A stretch of DNA of 64,000 nucleotides from Nocardia cyriacigeorgica (GTDB lineage: Bacteria > Actinomycetota > Actinomycetes > Mycobacteriales > Mycobacteriaceae), in contig NZ_VBUT01000003.1 of NCBI RefSeq assembly GCF_005863245.1, positions 124,001 through 188,000 on the forward strand, in the 5' to 3' direction. Of the stretch, positions 27,964 to 39,159 are shown piece by piece. Position numbers and translations under genes: made by a program. The notes below the pieces were generated by a model. The model was not told the origin of the DNA, ran no database searches, and saw only the letters and a program-made list of their open reading frames with translations. Numbering within the stretch: position 1 is the stretch's first letter; every line of letters starts with the position of its first letter.

Positions 27964-29145
27964 TCATCTCGACGCAGGCAGGTCCGGCCCGGTCAGCACG
28001 CAGGTGGTCCGGCTGAAAATCGACGGCATGCACTTGTTGCAGTGCGTGCACAGCGACGGCGTGTTCGCGTCCTGCTGAATCCGCAGCATCAGATCCGGTT
28101 GACGCAGCAGGGCCCGCGCCATCGCGACGAACTCGAATCCCTCATCCATCGCCCGCTGCATCGTCTCGGCATTGGCGATGCCACCCAGCAGGACCAGCGG
28201 CAGCTTCAGCTCGTACCGGAACTGGCGCGCCATATCCAGCATGTAGGCCTCGCGATAGGGGTATTCGCGCAGGAAGAATCGTCCGCCCAGTCGCATGCCC
28301 CAGCTCATCGCACCGGGGAAGGCCTTCGCGAACTCCATGCGTGGGGCGTCGCCGTGGAACAGGTACATCGGGTTGAGCAGCGAGCTGCCGATGGTGAGCT
28401 CCAGAGCGTCGAGGGTGCCGTCCTCCTCGAGCCAGCGCCCGATCTGCAAACTCTCCTCGAGGCGCAGCCCGCCGACCACACCGTCGTCCATGTTCAGTTT
28501 CGCCAGCACCGCGATCCGTCCGCCGACCGCCTCGCGCACCGCTTCGGCGACCTCGCGCGCCAGCCGTGCGCGGTTGACGAGGCTGCCGCCGTACGCGTCG
28601 CGGCGGCGGTTGAGCAGCGGGCTGAAGAAGGAGCTGATCAGGTAGTTGTGCCCGAAATGCAGTTCGACGGCGTCGAATCCGGATTCCTCGGCGGTGCGGG
28701 CGGCATCGGCGAAGGCGCGCACCACGCGCCGCAATTCGGCCGCGTCCGGGCGCACCGTGCGCGCCATGCCGAGCGGACTGAACATCCGCCCCGGCGCGAG
28801 CGCGGGCAGGCGGTTGGACGCGGCATTGGCGACCGGACCCGCATGCCCGATCTGCGCGCTCGCGGCCGCGCCCTCGGCGTGGATGGCGTCGGTGAGCCTG
28901 CGCAGGCCCGGCACCGCCTCCGGCCGCATCCAGATCTGGTGCCGGTCGGTGCGGCCCTCGGGGGAGACGGCACAGTAGGCGACCGTCGTCATCCCGACGC
29001 CGCCCGCGGCAGGTGCGCGGTGGTAGTCGATCAGATCGTCGGTCACGAGCGCGTCCGGCGTGCGTCCCTCGAAGGTCGCCGCCTTGATCACCCTGTTGCG
29101 CAGGGTGATCGGACCGAGCCGGGCGGGGGCGAACACCGTGGTCAT
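27964..29145 (-). CDS. NADH:flavin oxidoreductase, old yellow enzyme-like barrel
   Basis: A 393-residue FMN-binding TIM-barrel protein: FAPARLGPITLRNRVIKAA at the start, AQIGHAG, FDAVELHFGHNYLISSFFSP and ALLRQPDL. The substrate-binding His/Asn pair of the family falls in HFGHNY. The C-terminus carries a CTHCNKC...C cysteine group like the iron-sulfur site of dienoyl-CoA reductases, but the following FAD/NAD domain is missing. The ATG overlaps the tetR stop (ATGA), so the regulator probably controls it. The substrate is unknown, likely an enone or enoyl compound. Confidence 0.85.
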   Translation of the reverse strand: MTTVFAPARLGPITLRNRVIKAATFEGRTPDALVTDDLIDYHRAPAAGGVGMTTVAYCAVSPEGRTDRHQIWMRPEAVPGLRRLTDAIHAEGAAASAQIGHAGPVANAASNRLPALAPGRMFSPLGMARTVRPDAAELRRVVRAFADAARTAEESGFDAVELHFGHNYLISSFFSPLLNRRRDAYGGSLVNRARLAREVAEAVREAVGGRIAVLAKLNMDDGVVGGLRLEESLQIGRWLEEDGTLDALELTIGSSLLNPMYLFHGDAPRMEFAKAFPGAMSWGMRLGGRFFLREYPYREAYMLDMARQFRYELKLPLVLLGGIANAETMQRAMDEGFEFVAMARALLRQPDLMLRIQQDANTPSLCTHCNKCMPSIFSRTTCVLTGPDLPASR

Positions 29146-29726
29146 CGCGCCTCTGCCGGTGCACACAGGCCCGCGGTCACGAACGCCCGCAGGGTGGCGA
29201 CCGCTTGCGGGGACAGATCGCGATCCTCGGCCAGCGGCGAACCGAACTGGCCGAGAACGAGGTCGAAGGCCAGCATCCAGCGGGCCCGCGCCTCCTGCGC
29301 GGACAGCGCCGGATACCGCTGACGCAGCAGGTCGGCGAACGGGTCGAGGGTGAACCACCGTGCGGTCCAGGCGATGTCCTGGCGACTCAGTACCAGCCGC
29401 GCGAGCAGCCGGATGTGCAGCCGGCCGATCGGATCATCGGCCAGCCGCACCAACGGGTCGATCACCGCGTCCACGCATTCGGCCACCGTGGCCGCGCGCC
29501 CGGCCAGATCGTCCAGCGACGCCTCCCACAGCGGGCCCAGCCTGCTCTGCAACAGCGCTGCCACCAGCGCCTGTTTCGACCCGAAGTGGTAGTGCACCGC
29601 GGCCGGATTCACCTCCGCCGCGGCGCACACCGCGCGAATGGATACCCGCTCATAGCCCGACTCGAGCAGCAGGCGCTCGGCGGCCGAGAGCAGCCGCTCC
29701 CGGGTGTCGGTGTCGACTCGACTCAT
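29142..29726 (-). CDS. TetR family transcriptional regulator
   Basis: A 194-residue regulator with an N-terminal TetR helix-turn-helix (RERLLSAAERLLLESGYERVSIRAVCAAAEVNPAAVHYHFGSK in consecutive helices, about residues 7-50) and a variable ligand domain. Translation is coupled to the downstream flavin oxidoreductase by an ATGA overlap. ATG 29726 was chosen over a TTG at 29750. A strong inverted repeat lies 19 bases upstream (29745-29775). Autorepression with release by the oxidoreductase substrate is a likely scheme. Confidence 0.9.
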   Translation of the reverse strand: MSRVDTDTRERLLSAAERLLLESGYERVSIRAVCAAAEVNPAAVHYHFGSKQALVAALLQSRLGPLWEASLDDLAGRAATVAECVDAVIDPLVRLADDPIGRLHIRLLARLVLSRQDIAWTARWFTLDPFADLLRQRYPALSAQEARARWMLAFDLVLGQFGSPLAEDRDLSPQAVATLRAFVTAGLCAPAEAR

Positions 29727-29744
29727 GACACCGAGTAGAGCACG

Positions 29745-29775
29745 GTTCAATCAGTGATTCAAGCATTGATTGAAC
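29745..29775. promoter_or_regulatory. TetR operator candidate
   Basis: Perfect 9-bp arms GTTCAATCA and TGATTGAAC are separated by 13 bases. The inner part contains a further TGATTCAA-like half-site, so two dimers might bind. It sits directly upstream of the tetR start. Confidence 0.6.
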
Positions 29776-29814
29776 GATGCTCGGTGCAGGCGGGACCGCT
29801 GGTGAACGGCGGGA

Positions 29815-30174
29815 TCAGAACGCGCTACCGGTGGAAGGCAACGGGAAGTGCCCGCGACCGTGATGCCCGCGATCCCAGTCGTGCCTGCCGTGCCGACCGC
29901 GATCCCGGTCCCAGTCGTGATCATGGTCGTGACCGCGATTCCAGCTCCCATGCCCACCGTGCCCGTGGCCCCGACCGTGTCCGTGTCCGTGACCATGACG
30001 CCCGTGACCGGGCCGTTCGACGGCGTCGAGTCCGTCGGCCGGTTCCAGCGCAACGGGTGCGGCGAACGCGGGCACCGCGAGCGCGGTGACCGGCGCGAGG
30101 ACCAGGGCGGAGGCCACTGCGACGCGGGCGAGCGCGCGCCGGGTACGGCTGTTCAGGTGAGTGTTTCGGCTCAT
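29815..30174 (-). CDS. Small secreted His/Gly-rich protein
   Basis: A 119-residue protein with an Arg-rich N-region and a clear signal peptide (ALARVAVASALVLAPVTALAV, likely cleaved near AFA-AP at about residue 39). The mature part is low-complexity: repeated HG/GHG, then HDHDHDWDRD-type repeats, with many histidines and aspartates that could bind divalent metals. It ends in LPSTGSAF, a sortase-like pentapeptide without the usual hydrophobic tail. ATG 30174 has a GAGGTAA site. I do not recognise a family. It is divergent from the cysteine desulfurase. Confidence 0.7.
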   Translation of the reverse strand: MSRNTHLNSRTRRALARVAVASALVLAPVTALAVPAFAAPVALEPADGLDAVERPGHGRHGHGHGHGRGHGHGGHGSWNRGHDHDHDWDRDRGRHGRHDWDRGHHGRGHFPLPSTGSAF

Positions 30175-30274
30175 CGGATTTACCTCGTTCGATACGGTCG
30201 CCGAGCGGGAACGGCCCGGCGGTGGTGATCGCTGGCCCGATCGGCCGAGCCGCAACCATCTATCGACGAGTAAT

Positions 30275-30294
30275 GTACCGATAAATAACGGTAC
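30275..30294. promoter_or_regulatory. AT-rich inverted repeat in a divergent promoter region
   Basis: Arms GTACCG and CGGTAC flank the eight-base AT-only centre ATAAATAA. The surroundings contain further GTAC sites. It lies between the His-rich protein gene (start 30174) and the cysteine desulfurase (start 30404) and may be an operator. Confidence 0.4.
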
Positions 30295-30403
30295 GATCAA
30301 TAGGTACACGATCTGGATTCGATGCGGTGGCCCGGCTCACCCGAGTCCGGCGTCGAGCGGCCGGGAATAACCGCATGCCGGTGACGGCTATCCTTTACTG
30401 GTC

Positions 30404-31630
30404 ATGAAGTCGGGTTTCCCGGGTCCGGTCAACGCTGCGCCCACGACGGTCTACCTCGATCATGCGGCGACCACACCCATGGTTCCTGCCGCCATCGAGG
30501 CGATGACGGCTGCGCTCGGCCTGGTCGGGAACGCGTCGTCACTGCACGGATCGGGGCGGGCGGCGCGGCGGCGGGTGGAGGAGGCGCGCGAATCGATCGC
30601 CGCCGACCTCGGCGCGCGGCCGTCGGAGGTGATCTTCACCGCCGGCGGTACCGAGAGCGACAATCTCGCGGTCAAGGGGATCTACTGGGCTCGCCGCGAT
30701 GAGGATCCGCGCCGCACCCGCCTCATCGCGAGCGCGGTCGAGCACCATGCGGTGGTCGATACGGTCGAGTGGCTGGAACAGCACGAGGGCGCCCGGGTGA
30801 CGTGGTTGCCCGTCGACGCCGACGGTGTGGTGTCGGTGACCGCGCTGCGCGCGGAGCTGACCGCGCATGCCGACGAGGTCGCGCTGGTGAGCGTGATGTG
30901 GGCCAACAACGAGGTCGGCACGATCCAGCCGATCGCCGAACTCGCCGCGGTGGCAAACGAATTCGGAGTGCCCATGCACAGCGACGCGGTGCAGGCGGCG
31001 GGCCAGGTGCCGATCGACTTCGGTGCCAGCGGGCTGGCGGCGGCGAGTTTCGCCGGGCACAAGGTCGGCGGGCCGCACGGGGTCGGCGTGCTGCTGCTGG
31101 GCAGGCAGGTGCCGTGTGTGCCGCTGCTGCACGGCGGCGGGCACGAGCGGGACCTGCGGTCGGGCACGGTCGATGTGGCCGGTGCGGTCGGTCTTGCCGC
31201 CGCGCTGCACGCGGCCGTCACCGAATTGCCCACGCGCACCGTCGAATTGGCGCGCTTGCGGGACGAGCTGATCGCGGGCGTGCAGCGGCTGATCCCCGAC
31301 GCCGTGCTGAACGGCCCGCACGACGAGCGCAGGCTCGCGGGTAACGCGCACTTCACCTTCGCCGGTTGCGAGGGCGATTCGCTGCTGATGCTGCTCGACG
31401 CCGCCGGCATCGAATGCTCCACCGGCTCGGCCTGCAATGCGGGGGTCGCCTCGCCGAGTCACGTGCTGATCGCGATGGGCGTCGAGCCGTGGCAGGCGCG
31501 CGGGTCATTGCGTTTTTCGCTGGGGCACACCAGTACCGGCGCCGATGTGCACGCGCTGCTGGAAGTGCTGCCGCAAGTCGTCGAACGAGCCAGGGCCGCG
31601 GGCCTGGCCGGTGCGAAGGGAGGCCTCTGA
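30404..31630 (+). CDS. iscS: Cysteine desulfurase (IscS/NifS type)
   Basis: A PLP enzyme of 408 residues that takes sulfur from cysteine as an enzyme persulfide. It has [10 protein letters not shown] near the N-terminus, HHAVVDT, the PLP lysine K220 ([10 protein letters not shown]) and the catalytic cysteine C344 (STGSACNAG). The downstream mnmA start overlaps its stop codon (TGATG), so it most likely supplies sulfur for tRNA thiolation as well as Fe-S clusters. ATG 30404 lacks a strong ribosome site but no better in-frame start is visible. Confidence 0.95.
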   Translation: MKSGFPGPVNAAPTTVYLDHAATTPMVPAAIEAMTAALGLVGNASSLHGSGRAARRRVEEARESIAADLGARPSEVIFTAGGTESDNLAVKGIYWARRDEDPRRTRLIASAVEHHAVVDTVEWLEQHEGARVTWLPVDADGVVSVTALRAELTAHADEVALVSVMWANNEVGTIQPIAELAAVANEFGVPMHSDAVQAAGQVPIDFGASGLAAASFAGHKVGGPHGVGVLLLGRQVPCVPLLHGGGHERDLRSGTVDVAGAVGLAAALHAAVTELPTRTVELARLRDELIAGVQRLIPDAVLNGPHDERRLAGNAHFTFAGCEGDSLLMLLDAAGIECSTGSACNAGVASPSHVLIAMGVEPWQARGSLRFSLGHTSTGADVHALLEVLPQVVERARAAGLAGAKGGL

Positions 31631-32730
31631 TGCGAGTACTCGCCGCGATGAGCGGTGGTGTGGATTCGGCGGTGGCCGCCGCGCGCGCCGTCGACGCCGG
31701 CCACGAGGTGGTCGGCGTCCATCTGGCGCTGTCGGCCACACCGGGCACGCTGCGCACCGGTTCCAGGGGCTGCTGCTCCAAGGAAGACGCCGGTGACGCC
31801 CGCCGGGCCGCGGATGTGCTCGGTATCCCCTTCTACGTCTGGGATTTCGCCGACCGCTTCAAGGAAGACGTCATCGACGATTTCGTCGCGGCCTACGCGG
31901 CGGGGGAGACCCCGAACCCGTGCCTGCGCTGCAACGAGAAGATCAAGTTCTCCGCACTCGCCGATCGCGCGATCGCCCTCGGTTTCGACGCCGTCGTCAC
32001 CGGCCACTACGCGCGCCTGTCCGACGGCGTGCTGCGCCGCGCGGTGGACGCCGACAAGGACCAGTCCTATGTGCTGGCCGTGCTGACCGCCGAGCAGCTG
32101 TCGCGTGCGATGTTCCCGGTCGGCGACACTCCGAAGCCGCAGATCCGCGCGGAGGCCGCCGAACGCGGACTGGCCGTCGCGAACAAGCCCGACAGCCACG
32201 ACATCTGCTTCATCCCCTCCGGCGATACCCGCGCGTTCCTCGGCGCCAAGATCGGTATCCGGCCCGGCGCCGTCGTCGATTCCGACGGCACCGAGCTGGC
32301 CACCCACGACGGTGTGCACGGCTTCACCATCGGCCAGCGCAAGGGCCTCGGGCTGCCCGGCCCGGCCGCCGACGGCAAGCCGCGCTACGTCACCGGGATC
32401 GACCCCGATTCGGGCACCGTGACGGTCGGTTCGGCCGAGGAGTTGCAGGTCTGGACGATCGAGGCCGACCGCGCGATCTGGACTTCGGGTTCGGCGCCGG
32501 ACGGGCCGATCGAGTGCGTGGTGCAGGTGCGCGCGCACGGCGGCACCGCCCCCGCGGTCGCCGAGGCCACCGGTTCCGGCCTGACGGTGCGGCTGCGTGA
32601 GCCGCTCACGGGTGTCGCCCGCGGCCAGGCCGCGGTGCTGTATCAGCCCGACGCCGACGGCGATCGGGTGATCGGCAGCGGCACCATCGCCGCGACCGCG
32701 CGCGCGGTTGCGTCCGGCGCGCATCGGTGA
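31630..32730 (+). CDS. mnmA: tRNA-specific 2-thiouridylase MnmA
   Basis: A 366-residue enzyme that adds the 2-thio group to the wobble uridine of tRNA-Lys, Glu and Gln. The ATP pyrophosphatase loop is SGGVDSA (8-14). The catalytic cysteines are C101 ([10 protein letters not shown]) and C193 (HDICFIPSG), and the C-terminal part has the GQRKGLGL and beta-barrel segments. The length is nearly that of the M. tuberculosis enzyme. It overlaps the cysteine desulfurase by one base (TGATG), an expected sulfur-transfer pairing. Confidence 0.97.
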   Translation: MRVLAAMSGGVDSAVAAARAVDAGHEVVGVHLALSATPGTLRTGSRGCCSKEDAGDARRAADVLGIPFYVWDFADRFKEDVIDDFVAAYAAGETPNPCLRCNEKIKFSALADRAIALGFDAVVTGHYARLSDGVLRRAVDADKDQSYVLAVLTAEQLSRAMFPVGDTPKPQIRAEAAERGLAVANKPDSHDICFIPSGDTRAFLGAKIGIRPGAVVDSDGTELATHDGVHGFTIGQRKGLGLPGPAADGKPRYVTGIDPDSGTVTVGSAEELQVWTIEADRAIWTSGSAPDGPIECVVQVRAHGGTAPAVAEATGSGLTVRLREPLTGVARGQAAVLYQPDADGDRVIGSGTIAATARAVASGAHR

Positions 32731-32800
32731 TCGATACCGTCTTCGCCCGCGGGCCGGGACTGGTTGTCGTGAGCTGCGATGTCGTCGATGAGGGTGAACT

Positions 32801-33844
32801 GTGAGCACTGAAACGCGAGGCGGCCTGCCGGCCGGGATCGCCACCGCGGTCGGCTCGTGGCCGGGCACAGACCCGCGCGAGGCCGCCGCCATATCGGTCG
32901 GCGAACTGCCAGGTCTGCCGCACCTGATCGAGCTGCCCGCCCGCGGGGTGGGCGCCGACATGATCGGCCGGGCCTCGGCACTGCTGGTCGACCTGCGGTT
33001 CGACACCACACCCCGCGGTTACCGGCTCGCGGACCGGCCGGGCGCGACCTCGCGCCGCGCCACGGATCTGCTGCGCACCGATATCGACGCGCTCGACGAA
33101 GCCTGGGAGATCGCGGGCCTGCGCGGCTCGGGTCGCGCGGTGAAGGTGCAGGCCGTCGGCCCGCTCACGCTGGCCGCCGAGGTCGAATTGCGGTCCGGGC
33201 ACCGCGCGCTCACCGATTCGGGCGCCCTGCGCGATCTGTCCGCCTCGCTGGCCGAGGGCCTGGCCCAGCACGTGGCCGAGGTGGGCAAACGCCTCGACGC
33301 CGAGGTCGTGCTGCAACTGGACGAACCCGATCTGACCGCCGTGCTGAACGGATCGCTGCGCGGTGCCAGCGTGCTCAACACTGTGCGCGCACTGCCGGAG
33401 CCGGAAGCGCTCGCGCTGCTCGACGACGTCATCGGTGCGCAGGGCGTCCCGGTGCTGATCCACACCTGCGCCGTCCCGCCGGCCCTGCCGTTGCTGCGGC
33501 GCTGCGCGGCCACCGCCGTCGGCTTCGATCTGACCACCATCGCGACCGCCGAACTCGATGCCGTCGGCGAATTCCTCGACGGCGGCAAACAGCTCGTGCT
33601 CGGCCTGGTCCCGACCAGCGCGCCGCCCACGCCGCCCGGCTGGCGCGAGATCGCCGAACCGGGCGTGCGGCTGATCGACCGGCTCGGCTTCCCCCGGCGC
33701 ACCCTCGCCGACCAGATCCTGGTGTCGCCGGCCTGCGGGCTGGCAACCGCGCCGCTGGACTGGGCCAGGCGCGCGTTGGCCCTGGCCCGCGACGTCGCCA
33801 CCGCCTACGCCGACGAACCGGAGTCGCTGACGTTCGAGGGTTAG
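32801..33844 (+). CDS. MetE C-terminal-like protein (methionine synthase family, Rv3015c-like)
   Basis: A 347-residue TIM-barrel protein related to the C-terminal half of cobalamin-independent methionine synthase. It shows AVGSWPGTDP, VQAVGPLTLA, LQLDEPDL, the HTC segment of a zinc-site region (LIHTCAVP) and SPACGLATAP. The zinc ligands His and two Cys are thus roughly in place. No N-terminal MetE domain exists, so it may transfer methyl groups from another donor, or act as a core-MetE-type enzyme. GTG 32801 follows GAGGGTGA. It is the gene next to ligA, as in M. tuberculosis. Confidence 0.82.
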   Translation: MSTETRGGLPAGIATAVGSWPGTDPREAAAISVGELPGLPHLIELPARGVGADMIGRASALLVDLRFDTTPRGYRLADRPGATSRRATDLLRTDIDALDEAWEIAGLRGSGRAVKVQAVGPLTLAAEVELRSGHRALTDSGALRDLSASLAEGLAQHVAEVGKRLDAEVVLQLDEPDLTAVLNGSLRGASVLNTVRALPEPEALALLDDVIGAQGVPVLIHTCAVPPALPLLRRCAATAVGFDLTTIATAELDAVGEFLDGGKQLVLGLVPTSAPPTPPGWREIAEPGVRLIDRLGFPRRTLADQILVSPACGLATAPLDWARRALALARDVATAYADEPESLTFEG

Positions 33845-33928
33845 GCGGGATCGCGCCGAAGCCGCTCGCATGGCCGGAAACGAGGCCGATTCGCGGCGTC
33901 GGCAGCGCGTGGACGTGCGCGAACGTAG

Positions 33929-36130
<2,202 letters not shown>

Positions 36131-36138
36131 CACACGGA

Positions 36139-37428
36139 ATGGGGGGACAACTCGATCAGCGAGGCCGGTCGATCGGCGCTGTCACGGCACCGGCCGACCG
36201 GCTCGCACCGGATTTCTACCGGCTGTGGGGCGCATTCACCGTCAGTCAGATAGGTAGCGCGTTCGGTGCGGGCGCGCTTCCGATGGTGGCGATCCTGGTG
36301 CTCGGGGCCTCGAATCTCCAGGTGTCGCTGATGGCGGCCATGGCGGGTGTCGCGAGCGCGGCCATCGCCTTGCCGATGGGCCCGTTCATCGAATTCCATC
36401 GCAAACGCCCGATCATGGTGTGGGCGGACCTGCTCGTCTTCGCCGCATTGGCCAGTGTGCCCGCGGCCGCCTGGCTAGGTGTGCTCACCTACGCGCAGCT
36501 GTGCGTGGTCGTCGCGGTGCAGACGGTGTGCGCGATCGTCTTCAACGCGGCCAACGGTGCCCATCTGAAATCGCTTGTGCCGCAGCATCAGCGAATCACC
36601 GCCAACAGCCGCTTCGAGACGACGTTCTGGACCGCCTCCACCCTCGGTGCTCCGGTCGGCGGTGCGCTCATCGCGACCTTCGGCCTCACCCTCACCGTGC
36701 TCATCGACGCCGTCAGCTATCTGCTTGCCGCCGTCGGAATCCGCAGCATCCGCACCCCCGAACCGGATCCGCCCGGACGTCGCCCGGAACGGGCACGCCT
36801 GGCCGACCTGCGCAGCGGTTGGTCCTATATCTTCGGACATCCCGCGCTGCACCGCCTGTTCTGGAATGCGATGGTCTTCGGTGGGACCATCCTGATGACC
36901 ACACCGCTGATGGCGCTGCTCATGCTGCGCGAACTGGGTTTCGCGCCTTGGCAATACGCGCTCTCGCTCGGATTGCCGTGCCTGGGCGGGTTGATCGGGT
37001 CGGTGTGCGCGCCGAAACTTGTGGGTGCGTTCGGGGAGCGTGCCGTGCTGCTCGGGTTCGGCGTTCTGCGTACCTGCTGGCTCGCGCCGCTGCTGCTCGC
37101 GGGGCCGAACACGATCGGCCTGGTCGTCATCATCGCCACCGAAACACTGCTGCTGTTCTGTGCGGGCGTATTCAACCCGGTGTTCATCACCTTCCGCATG
37201 AACAACACCGCCGACGGGCACATGGCGCGAGTCGGCACCGCTTGGTCGATCAGCTCAAAATGCGCGCAGCCGCTGTTCATCGCCGCCGGTGGATTGCTCG
37301 CCGCCGCTGCCGGGCTCCGGTTCGCGATCGGTGTCGCCGCGACCATCATCGTCGCGAGTTCACTGCTGCTGCCCTGGGGTCGGATGCGACCCGGCCCCGA
37401 CTGCGCGGCACGCGGCTCGGCGGGGTGA
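36139..37428 (+). CDS. MFS transporter
   Basis: A 429-residue protein with about 12 membrane helices and the major-facilitator layout: FYRLWGAFTVSQIGSAFGAGALP opens helix 1, and FIEFHRKRPIMVWADL matches the loop 2-3 motif (GxxxDRxxRR-like, here degenerate). It resembles drug or macrolide-type exporters (the MefA/enterobactin-exporter-like group). It begins 8 bases after ligA, but it is probably a separate accessory gene. A second, partial copy of its last coding segment follows at 37457. Confidence 0.88.
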   Translation: MGGQLDQRGRSIGAVTAPADRLAPDFYRLWGAFTVSQIGSAFGAGALPMVAILVLGASNLQVSLMAAMAGVASAAIALPMGPFIEFHRKRPIMVWADLLVFAALASVPAAAWLGVLTYAQLCVVVAVQTVCAIVFNAANGAHLKSLVPQHQRITANSRFETTFWTASTLGAPVGGALIATFGLTLTVLIDAVSYLLAAVGIRSIRTPEPDPPGRRPERARLADLRSGWSYIFGHPALHRLFWNAMVFGGTILMTTPLMALLMLRELGFAPWQYALSLGLPCLGGLIGSVCAPKLVGAFGERAVLLGFGVLRTCWLAPLLLAGPNTIGLVVIIATETLLLFCAGVFNPVFITFRMNNTADGHMARVGTAWSISSKCAQPLFIAAGGLLAAAAGLRFAIGVAATIIVASSLLLPWGRMRPGPDCAARGSAG

Positions 37429-37456
37429 GTCCTGCCTCGGTACCGCCACTCCGCGA

Positions 37457-37621
37457 TGTATGCGGCCGGTGTTCATCGCCGTCGGCGGCCTGCTCGCGGC
37501 CGCGGCCGGACTTCGGTTCGCCGCCGCTGTCGCCGCGATCGTCGTCGTCGCGAGTTCGCTACTGCTTCCCTGGCGTTACATGCCGACCGCGCAGGGGCAC
37601 GGACCGGGAAATGTCGTGTAG
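37457..37621 (+). pseudogene. Duplicated 3' end of an MFS transporter gene
   Basis: The frame encodes VFIAVGGLLAAAAGLRF followed by VVVASSLLLPW, which matches the last helix of the intact transporter (LFIAAGGLLAAAAGLRF, IIVASSLLLPW; its C375 is at 37261). DNA similarity extends over about 120 bases and weakly upstream to about 37432. Substitutions are mostly synonymous or conservative, so both copies were once translated. It looks like the remaining tail of a tandem paralogue whose body was deleted. No ribosome site fits. Confidence 0.65.
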
Positions 37622-37776
37622 TCCGCTGCTGGAGCGGAGTATCGGCGCGGATCGCAGTATCGGCGGTACGACCATCTGCCGTTCCCGGACCAGATCACCC
37701 GGCGGCAGTGGCCGTTTCCGCCTGCCTGCCACTCCGAATGAGGCGCGCGGTTCCAGCCGATGTGCGAGCGAGAATC

Positions 37777-38337
37777 TCAGCGGACCTGCTCAGACGGCAG
37801 CCATGAACGGCCGGGCTCGGTCCACTTGTTGGCCTTGATCATCCGGCGCGCGGCGCGCTGGTTACGCCCGATCAGGCGATCGAGGTAGAGATGACCGCCG
37901 AGGTGATCTGTTTCGTGCTGGAAGCAGCGGGCCAGGTAGGCGGTGGTTGCTTCGACGGTGATCGGATTGCCCGCGACGTCGACGCCGCTGACCTTCGCGT
38001 ACCCGGCGCGGCCGGTGGGGAACCATTCGCCGGGGACCGACAGACAGCCTTCGAGGTCGTCGTCGGGGTCGGGCATGGTCTCGGGCAGCGCGGAGGTTTC
38101 CAGAACCGGGTTGATCACATGTCCGCGGTGATGGACGCCCTCGTCGACCAGGTCGTAGACGAACACCGCGCGTGGATCGCCGACCTGGTTCGCGGCGAGA
38201 CCGGCGCCGTTGGCCGCGGTATTGGTCTCGAACAGGTCGTCGATGAACGCGCGCAGTTCGTCGTCGAACACGGTGACCGGGGTGGCGGGTGTGGTCAGCC
38301 GGGGATCGCCCGCGATGAGGATGGGTCGCACAGTCAT
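37777..38337 (-). CDS. def: Peptide deformylase
   Basis: Removes the N-formyl group from nascent proteins. All three family motifs are visible in the 186-residue product: [10 protein letters not shown] (motif 1), EGCLSVPG with the metal-binding cysteine (motif 2) and QHETDHLGG (motif 3, HExxH with two metal-binding histidines). The C-terminus is basic. This is likely a second, accessory deformylase, since the main one in actinobacteria is usually located elsewhere. It is divergent from a padR gene with a shared operator-like repeat. Confidence 0.92.
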   Translation of the reverse strand: MTVRPILIAGDPRLTTPATPVTVFDDELRAFIDDLFETNTAANGAGLAANQVGDPRAVFVYDLVDEGVHHRGHVINPVLETSALPETMPDPDDDLEGCLSVPGEWFPTGRAGYAKVSGVDVAGNPITVEATTAYLARCFQHETDHLGGHLYLDRLIGRNQRAARRMIKANKWTEPGRSWLPSEQVR

Positions 38338-38345
38338 ACATCGCA

Positions 38346-38367
38346 GAGTACTCAAAACCGAGTACTC
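38346..38367. promoter_or_regulatory. PadR operator candidate: two palindromic octamers
   Basis: The self-complementary octamer GAGTACTC occurs twice (38346-38353 and 38360-38367), six bases apart. The spacing places the copies a bit over one helical turn apart. The site fills the 46-base gap between the divergent def and padR starts, so binding there could block both. Confidence 0.65.
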
Positions 38368-38383
38368 GTGGCAGACTGGCTTC

Positions 38384-38929
38384 GTGAACGAGACTCGGCT
38401 GTTCGTCCTGGCCGCCCTGGCCAAACGCGGACCCATGCACGGCCACCAACTGCGTCGCGATGCCCGGCTCGACCGCGCCGACCTGTGGTCGCGGGTCAAA
38501 CCCGGCTCGCTCTACAGCGCGCTGCACCGGATGGCCGACGAGGGCCTGATCCGCGCGCTGCGCACCGAGCAGCCCGGGGCCCTACCGGCCCGCACCGTCT
38601 ACGAGGTCACCGACGAGGGCTTGCGGGAGCTGCGCGCGCTCCGCGATGAAGCGTTCACCGAGATCGATATCCGGCCCGACCCGGTCGATCTCGCCCTGGC
38701 CGTCAGCGCCGATCTCGACCGGGAGTTGCTGCGCGGCTATCTCGAAGACCGCATCGCAGCCCTGAAGGCTCGCGCCTCGCATATCGAACACCTCCTCGAC
38801 CGCCGCTGGCCGGATCAGAGCGCGGCCGACGACCTCATCGCCGAGCACGCCCGCATGCGCATCCGCAGCGAGATCGACTGGCACGAAAAAGTCTTGGCAG
38901 ACCTGGACAAGCTCGACCAGCCGCACTGA
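38384..38929 (+). CDS. PadR family transcriptional regulator
   Basis: A 181-residue regulator with the PadR winged helix ([25 protein letters not shown], then [23 protein letters not shown] and [11 protein letters not shown]) and a C-terminal helical dimerisation domain (about 100-181). GTG 38384 gives the usual N-terminus. PadR proteins mostly repress neighbouring transporter or detoxification genes; here the divergent neighbour is a peptide deformylase, an uncommon partner. The duplicate octamer upstream fits autoregulation. Confidence 0.88.
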   Translation: MNETRLFVLAALAKRGPMHGHQLRRDARLDRADLWSRVKPGSLYSALHRMADEGLIRALRTEQPGALPARTVYEVTDEGLRELRALRDEAFTEIDIRPDPVDLALAVSADLDRELLRGYLEDRIAALKARASHIEHLLDRRWPDQSAADDLIAEHARMRIRSEIDWHEKVLADLDKLDQPH

Positions 38930-39159
38930 TCGCCGCCTTCGGGCCCGCACCCGGCCTGCCGATCCGAGACCCGGGTTCGAGGAACTCCGTATTGGTGCTT
39001 CGACGCCCGCCGGCGGCCGCCGCGTCGGTGCCAAGTGGCGTGCCTGCCACCGAACCCGACCTCCCACTGACCGGACGCCTCACAGCCTCCGCCGATCCGC
39101 CGACCCTACTGTGACCTGCACCACGCCGATGAGGTTGTTGCCGAGCACAGGAGAACCGG

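Noticed and set aside
29815..29850. True LPxTG sortase sorting signal at the end of the His-rich protein
   Set aside because: LPSTG is followed by only three residues and no hydrophobic helix or basic tail, so sortase anchoring is not supported.
38960..38990. A tRNA-like GGTTCGA sequence
   Set aside because: No cloverleaf arms or acceptor stem can be built around it.
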